DNA of 16,446 nucleotides from an uncultured Clostridia bacterium (lineage in GTDB: Bacteria; Bacillota; Clostridia; UBA1381), in assembly GCA_910585795.1 (NCBI GenBank), contig CAJUFV010000213.1:1-16446 (forward strand), given 5' to 3'. The position numbers and the translations under genes are program-made. Below are positions 1 to 10,600 of the stretch, piece after piece. Each line of letters begins with the position of its first letter. Position 1 is the stretch's first letter. The notes beneath the pieces were generated by a model. The model was not told the DNA's origin. It did not search any database and saw nothing but the letters and a program-made list of their open reading frames with translations.

Positions 1-2
1 AC

Positions 3-59
3 GAAGCTGTTTACATTTTGCAGCGTCAAGGATATATTGTGAAACCCTCACCAGTCTGA
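3..59 (+). CDS. C-terminal tail of an unidentified protein (partial)
   Basis: The + strand frame that is open at the left edge gives 18 residues (EAVYILQRQGYIVKPSPV) and ends at a TGA. The mix of residues reads like the end of a real protein rather than random AT-rich sequence, but the piece is too short to assign to a family. It converges on the GH27-rhodanese gene, whose stop lies at 151-153. No strong terminator follows; only a 6-bp hairpin is seen at 79-96. It could be a chance open frame. Confidence 0.3.
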   Translation, partial: EAVYILQRQGYIVKPSPV

Positions 60-96
60 CCATTATGCAAATCTTTTTGACCATTTAACGATGGTC
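57..96. repeat. Short direct repeat with weak hairpin in convergent spacer
   Basis: TGACCATT occurs at 57-64 and again at 78-85, 21 bp apart. The second copy also forms a 6-bp inverted repeat (GACCAT at 79-84 with ATGGTC at 91-96, loop of 6). Neither strand has a proper U-run after the stem, so it is a poor intrinsic terminator. It may be a weak transcription end between the two convergent frames, or chance. Nothing else is visible in the spacer 60-150. Confidence 0.25.
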
Positions 97-150
97 TGTT
101 TGCCATGCCTTTTTATTCTGTATTATATTTTTCTTTATTTGATTTTTGTT

Positions 151-1620
151 TCAACCTTCAATTCCTCCAAGATAAAATACGTTCTTATATCCCATATAAT
201 CAAGCGTATATTTTGCCTGACTGCTGCGTTTTCCTGTCGCGCAATAAACTATTATGTTCTGCTCCTTATCGGGAACAAGCTTTGATATGGTAACGTGTAT
301 TTGTGTGTACGGTGCATTTATCGCACTGTCAATATGACCATTTTTATATTCATTTTCACTTCTCACATCAAGAAGAACTGCGCCGCCTGAAATAAGTGTT
401 TTTGCCTTGTCAAGAGATATTTTCTCAATCTTCTTCGGCTTTTTATATTCCAATACTTCGTTTACATCGGGTACGGAAACAACACGTTCGCTTTTAATGC
501 GGAACACGACTGCTCCGTGAGGTTTTACAGCGATGTTTATATTATCGGCAACCTCCATATCGCAATGCTCGCATAAATTGCGTACAGAAAGAATTTTACC
601 GTACATTCCCGCGTCTTTTAAAAGTAAATCCATATCAAGCGGCTGTTCGCTTCTGTTAAGAAATGCTATTGCTTTTTCGTTACTCTCGGAAAGCTCCTTT
701 ACCCATATTTCACCGAGCAGCTTATCTTGTCTAAATTCTTTTATAACATAAGCCTGCTTGCAAGCCTTATCCTGATTTATAGCGATAAGCTCATCATTTT
801 TCAATATTTCAAGTGTGCTTTTTGATATTTTTGTAAGGTCGCAGCCTATCATCAACGGTGTTGACATCATACACCACATAGCAAAATGTGTTTTTTCTTC
901 TTCAATGCTCATACCGTTACCGAGCTGCATCATATCAAGGTCATTTGTGTGCGAGGGAGAACAGAATTTTCTGAGCGGCTTTATATTGTCAATCTGATTT
1001 ATTACAGAATTGAAATCGGGAGTTATATCCGCGCCCGTCCGCCACGAGTCTGCAATCTCCGCCGCCCATTCACCCGGAAAATGCCAGCGGCAAATATTAT
1101 AGACAATACATCTTCCTGTGCGTTTTCTTATATCGTCTATGATTTTTGAGATTTTTGTATACTGTTTCTTTTCATCAAGTCCCAAATTCAGACCGCCGCA
1201 CCAATCTACTTTAATGAAATCGAAACCGAAGTCCTCAAAGTACATTTTTAAATCTTGTTCCTCGTGATTATACAGACCAACATTATTTCCGTTTTCGCCC
1301 TCATTATCATAATAGTGTCCGCAGGTTTTATCGCCGCCGTCGGAATAAATACCCGCTTGTAAACCATTTTGATGTGCGTAATCTGCGATTACCTTTATTC
1401 CGTTAGGGAAACGCTCCTTGTGAAACTGCAAAACTCCGTTTTTATCGCGTCCGCCGAAAAAACCGTCGTCAATATTAAAATATGTATAGCCGTACTTGTC
1501 AAGTCCTGACGCTTTTAACGCGTCTATTTGCGTTTTCAGACTTTCCTCTGTTATATTTGTCCTGAAACAATTCCAAGACGCCCAACCCATTATTGGTGTT
1601 TTTCTGTATAGCTGTTCCAT
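151..1620 (-). CDS. GH27 alpha-galactosidase-like enzyme fused to C-terminal rhodanese domain
   Basis: 489 residues. Residues 1-380 form a GH27 (clan GH-D) glycosidase: MGWASWNCF at 11-19, FNIDDGF at 48-54, the nucleophile motif KVDWC with Asp139, and the acid/base region SWRTGADI with Asp198, followed by a beta-sandwich to about 378. Known activities of the family are alpha-galactosidase, alpha-N-acetylgalactosaminidase and beta-L-arabinopyranosidase; which applies cannot be read here. Residues 399-489 form a rhodanese (sulfurtransferase) domain with LLDVRSENEY at 416-425 and the loop CATGKRS carrying Cys460, so the persulfide site looks intact. No signal peptide, hence cytoplasmic. The start is the ATG at 1618-1620, preceded by GGAGG, 15 bp after the stop of the esterase frame, so the two genes are probably one operon. 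The stop is a TGA exactly where rhodaneses often have the Trp of GGIEGW; the frame then stays open for 21 more codons rich in Lys and Asn. Confidence 0.93.
   Translation of the reverse strand: MEQLYRKTPIMGWASWNCFRTNITEESLKTQIDALKASGLDKYGYTYFNIDDGFFGGRDKNGVLQFHKERFPNGIKVIADYAHQNGLQAGIYSDGGDKTCGHYYDNEGENGNNVGLYNHEEQDLKMYFEDFGFDFIKVDWCGGLNLGLDEKKQYTKISKIIDDIRKRTGRCIVYNICRWHFPGEWAAEIADSWRTGADITPDFNSVINQIDNIKPLRKFCSPSHTNDLDMMQLGNGMSIEEEKTHFAMWCMMSTPLMIGCDLTKISKSTLEILKNDELIAINQDKACKQAYVIKEFRQDKLLGEIWVKELSESNEKAIAFLNRSEQPLDMDLLLKDAGMYGKILSVRNLCEHCDMEVADNINIAVKPHGAVVFRIKSERVVSVPDVNEVLEYKKPKKIEKISLDKAKTLISGGAVLLDVRSENEYKNGHIDSAINAPYTQIHVTISKLVPDKEQNIIVYCATGKRSSQAKYTLDYMGYKNVFYLGGIEG
154..426 (-). other. 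Rhodanese domain at the C-terminus of the GH27 enzyme
   Basis: Residues 399-489 of the GH27 protein. It starts with a short linker rich in Lys/Pro/Ile (EYKKPKKIEKISLD), then shows the rhodanese signatures LLDVR, GHIDSAINAP at 428-437 and the active-site loop CATGKRS at 460-466, ending YLGGIEG. All the usual single-domain rhodanese hallmarks (about 90 residues, catalytic Cys, Arg-Ser closing the loop) are present, so persulfide chemistry is possible. Why it is linked to a glycosidase is unknown. Confidence 0.9.
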
Positions 1621-1635
1621 AAGTTTTCCTCCGAT

Positions 1636-4600
1636 TTATTGTGCGTATATTTGTGCAATCGCAGTTCCGGCCGCTATGCCCACCTCGTTATACGCGTCTT
1701 GATGGAAGTGGTATTGGTCTTTCATTGATGACTGATATTCCAAAAGCGAACCTACTGCATAAACATTTTCATTTTCCTGTGCAAGCGCGCCCTGCGCGTC
1801 GTGAATGGCAACATATGCCGCGTCGTGCGTACCGTCTGCATCATCACCGTTATAATGTCCTGTCTGCACAATAAACATATCAGTAATACCGACTTCTTTC
1901 ATATAGTCAAATACCGCAAGCGTGCTGTTCTTATATCCGTCAATCGACTGACTTCCTGTTTGCAGTTTATCTCCGTCGGCTTCGCCCTGTACCCATACCA
2001 TAAAGATATGACCTATTTCATAACCGTTTTCTTCAAGATATGTTTTTGCGGCTGTAAGTCTTGACTGCGCTTCATTTCTAACAGCCATACCATTCCAATA
2101 ACCGAGGTTTGTTCCTCCTCGTGAACACTGTACTCCGACTATCGGTGTGCCTGTCTGATTGTAATAGCTTTCCATAAGCGCGGAAACCATATCGCCGCTA
2201 CGTCTGTCCTCGCCTGCGCCGCTATTATCGTTTACCGCGTCATTATTTTCTTTCTTGCCAAACGGACCTGTGATATTAAAGAGCATATCCGGCTCGGTTA
2301 CGCTTCTAAATTCATATCCGTGTCCGACAGGGCAGAAAACAGCGTCCTCATATTCGCCGCGACCTGCCATATTCGACTGTCCCATAAATATTGCAAGGTC
2401 AACATTTTTTATTTCTTCCAAGCTATTTGCTGTTTTATTTTTAGACATAAGCCATTCAACAACACCGGACTGTGCCGCTTTGTCCTGAATATTACTGCTT
2501 TCGCCGTAAATCTCGCTGTACTCCGCATTTTTTGCGCCTGCGGTAATCAAGGCTTTAATCATATCTCTTGCGTTTTCTGTTTCCTCGCTGCCGTTAAATG
2601 CCATAACCGCCGCGTTTGTATCTGCTATTGCCTGTGCTTTTGACATATCGCCTGTTCCTGAAATCGGAACAGCCGCTGCAAACGCGCCTGTTTCAAGCAA
2701 ATCATAGCAAGCGTTCGCACCCTCACCGTAGCCTGCAATATAAATTCTATCACTGTTTGCGTTTTCAATACTCTGTGCAAGCTCTGATACAATATCGCTC
2801 ATATCTGTCCACGCGCTGCCTGACGGACACTGCGGCGCAATAAGAATACAGTCTATTTCTGATTTTTCTATTTCATCAAACATATATTGAGCATTATAAA
2901 GCTGACTTTCGTTATCAGTTCCTTTTCTTGTTTCTCCGTGCAGATATACAAGAACGGGAATATTCTCACTTACATTTTCAGGTACGCTAATGCGGTATGA
3001 TAATTCTGTGCCGTCCTGCGCTGTATAAACTTTTTTCTCAAACGCGGGGAAGGCTGTTTCTGTATCTCCGCCTGAATTTGTCGACTTGTATGCCTTAACT
3101 GAAAGATTGTCAAGATATATACTTCTGTCTGCTGTTTTGTTTCGCTCGGATTTTATATTTACAGACGATACCGTTCCTGTTTCTGCGCCTGTTAAATTAC
3201 CCGTAAATGTAGTTTGACCGATTGTAACCGTAACAGTTTTATTTAGGAAGTCAATTTCATTTATAACTTGTGTAACTCCGGCTTTCATACCGTCATCATT
3301 GATTTTATTTATATTTATTGTCTGATTATCCGCTGTTAAGGAATTACCGACATTAAGAGATGCTTTGCTGTTATATGCGTCTATACTGCACTCGGCAATT
3401 TTATTTCCCTCGTTATCCGAAATATCATAGCTGAAAATCTGACCGCCGAGCGCGCCTATATTTAAGTCAAAAGCAACTTTTATAATATCGCCCTTTGCGG
3501 CAGGGTCAAGCGTCAGACTAATAGAGCCTGTTGTTTTTGTATTCGCGTCAAATTTGATGTTTTTATTATCCGCGTTCCATTCGGCTGTGCCTGAAACAAC
3601 AGGGATATTGTTACCGCTGTTCGCCGTCTGATTTTCGGCAAAATCCCAAGTCTTTGAATAAACTTCCTCCGGCGCGGCATTTGCCGCAATAAATTTCTCG
3701 GCTTCCGCTATCGAATACACTCTTGTAACACCGCTTTCCGTGCCGCGTGTAAAGTTATCTCCTATACTTGAAATATCCTTATAGGTGTAGGCAAAGTCAG
3801 TTGTTTCATAACCCATCTTTTTCATCTGAGCGCATATGAATGACGCGTCTAACAATGCGCTGTGCTGTGTCATATGAAGATTATCGCCGACGTGATAATT
3901 GTTTGTTATCCAATTTTCGTCGCCTGTTTGAGCTATTGCTTCATCAGTGTAGAGCATTGTGTATTTATTAAGGTCTATAAATTCAGCTTCAAGCTCTTTT
4001 GCAAAATCCGAAAGAATATTGCTGTCCGATGCCTTATTATAAGTAAAATATGTTCTATGCTGATACTTGCTGTTATAAACAGGACTTATAAGTATCGGCG
4101 TTGTTTCTGCCGCCTTTGCCGCGTCAACAATAGCCTTGATATTAGCTTTTGCTGTGTCAACATCTACTTTGTTTGAACTGCTTATTGCGTCATTTATACC
4201 AAAGTCAATAAGAATAGTATCGCCTTTTTGCATACGCTTTGATATAGCTTCAAGACATTCGCTATTCCACGTTCCGGCAGTCGCGCTCGGCTGTCCCCAA
4301 TTCGCAACCCTATATTTGTCTGAAAGGAATTTGCCAAGCTGCATACCGAAGCCTGTCATCATAATTTTATTGCTGTCAAGGTCGCTGCCGTTAGCGTCTA
4401 TCGGATAATAATTTGCCGACTCACTGTCGCCTGCAACCCATATAACAGGTTTTCTGTATTGTTCGGGTACACGCACAATTTCGATTGAAGCTATACGCTC
4501 ACTATTACCCTGAATATTACCGAAAGTAATATCTGCGCCTTTTTCTATATTGACAGACGGCGCATACATTACCGCGCTTTCTGACGGTCTGTTTTGTGAG

Positions 4601-7600
4601 CCGTTTGATGTAGTGTTATTTATAATTTGTACTCCCTCGCTGTAAACATCAGCGCGCACACCGCCGACGCGATATACAGTTATATCATAGAAACCAGCCG
4701 GAACATCTACCTTTATCGGTCTGCCGTCAACAGGTCTGCAACCGTTACCGTTAATGCTGTAATCCACACCGCTTAAAAGACCGTAGCCTTTTTCCTCTGT
4801 GTATGAATTTGCGCCTACCTTTACATATCCGTCTATATGACCGTCCTGCGTAAAGTCAAATTTATATTCGGGTACAACAGTTACCTTTGTTCCTGTTGTG
4901 TTATGTACCTTTCCGTTTTGTGCAGTTACCGTTTCATAGCTTCCGTCAACATTATACATTCTGTATGTATTGTTATCGTACATTTTTAAAGACGAAACAT
5001 CAATATATTCCTCTGACGATATAACCTCTATTGACGAATTTACAGACGGGTCAGGTGTCGGTTGATTTACAGTTATATCGCTCACTGTAATAGTTTGCAC
5101 TCTGTCAATCGGCTTCATACCGTTTAAGCTGTCCCAACTCATCAGCTTTATTGTATATCCCGTAATATTATCAGGCTTTATAAAACTAAAATCACGCGTT
5201 TTTGAGCTATCCGTTTCGGTAAGTATCTGCTTTAAAACAGCGTTATTATCATACATTGCCGCAATAGCCGTACCGTCAAAGTCTTTGTCGATTTTAATGA
5301 CAATATTTTTATCAGTCATACTCTTTTCAAGTATTTTGATATTATTTTCCTTTGCGGGCGGTACTGTCGGACTTGCCGTTGGAGCAGTTGTCGGAGTTGA
5401 CGATACTGACTTTAAATCTATTACAGCCGGAACTGCGTCCTGTGCTTCACCTAAAATAAGCTGCGCCGCGCGGTTTGTAATTTCAGGCAGTATATAATTT
5501 GAAAAATCAGTATAGTAGTGGTTATAGTCTTTCCACATTGCCATAAGCTCAGTTGCTTTCTCATTTGCCGCCGCGCGCGCTTCGGCTGCTGTTTTACCGT
5601 TATCAGCCGCCGTATTGTACGCTGTTCTTACATTATTTGTCATAAGGTTATCGGCTATCTGTCCGATGTCGATAAAGCCTAAAATTTTATCGTCATTTTT
5701 CCTTTCTGCATATATTTCACGAATTGCCGTGTCATAAGCGTTTGTACGAATACCCTTAAACAGCACATTATCACTGTCATAGACTTTGCCCTGAGTTGCG
5801 CCGTAATTGCCTGTCGGGGTATAGCTGCCTAAAATCACATACGCGCCCATATCTTCTACTGCGTCAATATAAGCGTTGTTATAGGCTTTAAACTGCTCTT
5901 TAGTTGAGCCGCTGTCATTCGTACCCATACCGCTGATTGATACAACGTCGCCCGGCTTTATACCGCAAAGAACATTGTTCAACAGTCCCTCGCTGTAATA
6001 TGATTTATGCTGTCTGCCTGCCTGACCGCTGTTATAAAATGCGCTGATTGTATTATTCAGTTTCGTATATGTTGATAATGTGTTATTAAGCGTATATGCC
6101 CAGCTTCCGTTCTGCTGAACGGTAGAATCGCCTATCGTCCACCACGCAGGTTTTGCGTTTGCCGTTCTTTCAACCTTTTCTATTGAAATTGAGTCAAGCT
6201 CACCCGCGCCTGAAAGTGTTATATCAAGAACGCCATCACCGAATACCGCTGTATTATAGGTATCCGCTTCCAATGCGCTCTTTGTTCTTTCAAAGCCTGA
6301 TAAAGACGAGTCGATTTTTTCACATTTAATTGTACCCTTATATTTTGCAATAACCTTATATACTTCGCCTTTTTCAAGTTTTACTTTGAAACCGAAATCG
6401 CTTCCGCTCAATTTATCGGCATTGTCTGTCGCTGTGCCTGTTATGCCATAACCGAGATTTTCAGAATAAAGCGTTTGTGATGTAACCGAAGTATAACCAT
6501 TTGCAGGCGTATTTGTGCCAAAGTCAAACTTTAATCCGTAAACGCTTACTTTTACAGACTTTGTCAAATCTCCCAATGTTGCTCTCACATATATAGTCTG
6601 CGGACTTGCCGATGATGTAATTGTAAGCACACCGCTGTTTGAAATTGATATTCCTGCTGCGTTTAATTCCGCCGTGTTATCGGCATTATAGAGCGAATAT
6701 GAAACTGTACCGTCAATTTTATCTCCGTTTCCGTTTCTTACCTCCGCCGTATATGTATAATTTGCACTGCCGCTTGCAGGAATCATTGCTCCTGTCGGTG
6801 ATGAAGTAAATGCAATATTGTTCTGTGTACCTATCAGCTTTATTTTCTTTATTGCTGATGTTCCGTTGATTGTAACCCTTATCGGCAATTCGCCTGCTGA
6901 GGCTGCTGAATCAATCGTAAGTGTTGCGCTCTTTGCGTCTTTTGACGCTATGCTTACACCCGCCGCCGTTTCATCGGCAATTTCCCACGATGCCATACCT
7001 ATTGCGTCATCACCGCCGACTACCTTTGCCGATACAGAAATTTCCGTCGTATTTGTTCCGCTTGACGGAATGGTAACTGTTTCAGGCGCGGTTATATTGA
7101 TTGAGCTTTCGTCTGTCTGTGCTGTTGTAACTTCAACATTATTTATATCAACAGAATTATTTTTATCTTTTTCAAGCGTTATACGGTAATATGCGCCTGT
7201 TGTATAACCATCTTTGAAATTTACTGTTTGTGTCTTTGCTATCGGTGTTTCATCACTGTAATCACCGTCGCTGTTCAGGTTATATACTTTTGCAAAGCAT
7301 AATTTTGTTGTTGGGTCGGCTGTGATTTCTATATGATACCACTTGTTCTTTTCACCATTGCATACGGGAGAACCGTTAAGGGTAATTGCAGAGTCTGAAA
7401 GAGAGAGGGTAAAGGCTGTCGAATTAAATGCTGTAACCGTACCCTTAGCGGTGTCTGCGCCGTATTCAATACTTGCGTCCATACCAAAACGGACGTCCTG
7501 CGAAAATACAGTCTGCGAAGTAATATTTCCTATTGTGTTATATATGTATGAGGAATTTCCGCTTAAATCTCTTGTAAGACTCAAATGCTTACCTGTACTG

Positions 7601-10600
7601 TCTGAATTAAGTGTAATATGACTTACATCTGAGCCGTCTGTTGACCAACCGCCGGTTAAAACATCATCTTTTGATGCTTTATAACCGACAAGCGCGCTGT
7701 CATACTTGTTATAATCAGCAGTATATCCTGTTTTTGGAATTATTACGGCTTCGTCACGGCTCGTATCCGATAATAGTAATAACGGCTTTGAGATAGAGAG
7801 AGTTTTGTTATTATATGTAACCTTAGCCGTGACGCGTCCGTAATAATTTTCAGCCGTATTTTTCAATTTGAAATTAACAGCAGTCTGTGCTTTATCTGTT
7901 ATTTCACACAAACCGTAACTGTCGCAATAGATAAATCCTGTTTCGCCCGTAGGTTTACCGCCCATAGTGCGGAAACCGTCAAAAGTCCATTCTATTTTAT
8001 AATCTGTTACTCTTGAGTCAGGAGTTGCAACAATACTTGTTCCTCTTTCACCCGTGATTGTGAGTGAGATATTATTATCCGCATATGTATCACCGTCCGC
8101 GCCCATAACAAGCAAATTATCTGTCGGGAAATTATTAAATTCCACTGACTCGATATTTTCTATGTAATTATCTGAAATTTTTGCCGTTATTGTTGTATCT
8201 TCCGTTATCGGCAACGATTTTAATTCATCATTCGACTTTGTTTCGCCATTTACATTCCAACCCTCAAAAGCTGCTCCGTATATAGACATATCGGGTATAT
8301 TCACCGCGCTTTCGCCGGAGAATACATATTGTGAAAATTCGCTTATACCGTCATTGATTTTTACGGTATGAAACTTTTCGGCTAAATCAGAAGAAAGAGC
8401 TTTTGAAATTTTTATGTTATCAATACAGGTGTCCGCACCCGTTGACGGTGAAAGTAAATGTATGCACTTCCAAGAGGTTATATCAGTCGACATATCTGTC
8501 ATACCGTGATAATATGTTGTCTTTCCGTCAAGTGATGTAATATATGCGATTGCCGTATGATTATCAAAATTGCCTATAACCTTTATATGCAGCCACGGAT
8601 TATTCGCAATTTCCTTTGTTGTAACAGCAGGCTGTGTATAGCTGTCAAGCGTCAATCCACTGTCGTCTGTCGCATTGTTTATCACATAAAGATTAGAATT
8701 TTTAGGTCTTGCCATTGTAAACGCATACTTTGCGTTTGAATATTTTCCGTGATTTGCATAAATAGAGCTTTTATTTTCAAGCAATTCTAAATCTGATACA
8801 TTAACATTTGAGTTTGATTTGAAATCACACTCAAATACAAAGTTTTGGTCTATTGCATTTGCAAGCTCAACATATCCGCTGCGGCAAGTACCGCTTTTAC
8901 CTGATACTACTGTCTGATATTTTTCTATGCCTGATGTGCTGTCGGATTTTATTCCCATTGTTCCGGCGGGTGATGTCCAGCCGCCGTTATCACCGACGTT
9001 GTAGCTTTCAAAATTTTCAGAGTATATTACTTCTCTTTCAGGCTCAACAGACGGTGTTTCGCTCGGCTTATCTGTGGGAGCGGTTGTTTCGATAGGCTTT
9101 TCCGTTGGTGTTGTCGTTTCAACGGGTTTTTCATCAGGTTGGAAACTCAGTGAAGTTATAGCCGTACCTGACACTCTGTACCATACGCGAAGTATCTGAC
9201 CTTTTTGAAGCTTCGATGTGATTGATTTGCTATATGTGCGTGTACCTCCGTCAATAGAGTAATTAAAATTATCTGCTCCAATACAGGTTACCGTTCCGTC
9301 TGCCGGCGCAATAAATTCAATATATGCACTGTCAGTGTATGCACAAGTGCTTGATTTGCCTTTTAGAAAAACCTTTCCATCGGCGCTTACATATGTACCG
9401 TCATATGTAAGATAAGCGGTAGTATAGCTGTCAATTTTAATAATGTCATTAGCCGTTCCGTATGTCGTGTCTGCGCCGTTCTTTATAAGACGTGTAAAAT
9501 CACACGAATATGGTTTGTAATCATACTCGGCTTCGCCCTCCTCGAAAACTGCGGTCAGAGCCAAGTTCTTATGTGTTCTTATATCTACTTGTAAATCGGA
9601 GGATACCATTTTATCGTCAGCGTCAAGCCAATTTATAAATTTATAGCCGTCATTAGGTATCGCTTCAATAGTTAGCGTACTATTCATAGGAACAGTAACC
9701 GCTTTTGTATCATAACCTTGTATTTTCACATCTCCGCCCTCACTTGCTGATACAGAAACCGTCTTATCCTCTAAATTCTTTGAAATTAGCTTCTTGACTG
9801 ATAAATTTGCAAATTTGAAGTTTGCTTCCTGTTTGCTTACACCTGAAATGCAAAAGCTTCCGAGAGTTTTCGGGTTATAGTCGTCAGCAAGGCAAGTGTT
9901 TAACTTTTCAATAGTGTATGATTTTGTTTCACTTCCAACTGTCATTTCCGCCGTTCCGTTATCATAATCAAGTGAATATACAATATGTGTCCACGCGTTT
10001 GGTGTAATATTAAATGTTTCTCCATTAGAAGTAAGAATAGAATTATTTACCTCAAAACATTTTACAGACGCAGTATCCTCCATTTTTCTGCCACTTTCAG
10101 AATAGTAAAAATTTAGAACTCCGCTTTCGTAATATATATCAGTATCAAAAACAATTTTACCGTCTTTAACCGATGATGAGAACGGCTTATACAAATAATA
10201 TGTACCTCCTGAGCCATTATCCTTACAACCTGTATTTGCTATTTGCATATATGTTTTTTCACCGTCATTTTCCAATGTTGTCGTATATGATGCACTGCCC
10301 TCTAAACGCCAGCCGTTCTGTGAATTTATTGATGAGCCTGTCTTTACGCCAAAATATGAAAATGTATCAGGGATTTCAATATCATCATAATCACCCATAA
10401 GGTATTCGTCTATATCAGATACATCATTCTGTGTAAACTTTTCTGAAAAACGGTATTCTTCGCCCTGTTTCACTGCCTGAGTATCATCATCTAACCCTTG
10501 AAGCCATACCGTGTATTCTCCGCTTTCTGTAAGCTCTATCGGATTTTCAAACAACAGTGTAAACTTACCGTTACCGTTTGTAACGTCATATTTAGTAGCA

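Noticed and set aside
79..96. Hairpin as intrinsic terminator for the GH27 gene
   Set aside because: The stem is only 6 bp and the bases after it on the minus strand are A-rich rather than T-rich.
91..293. Two overlapping hydrophobic + strand frames at the left end
   Set aside because: Both overlap the rhodanese end on the other strand, have no ribosome site and look like AT-rich antisense translation.
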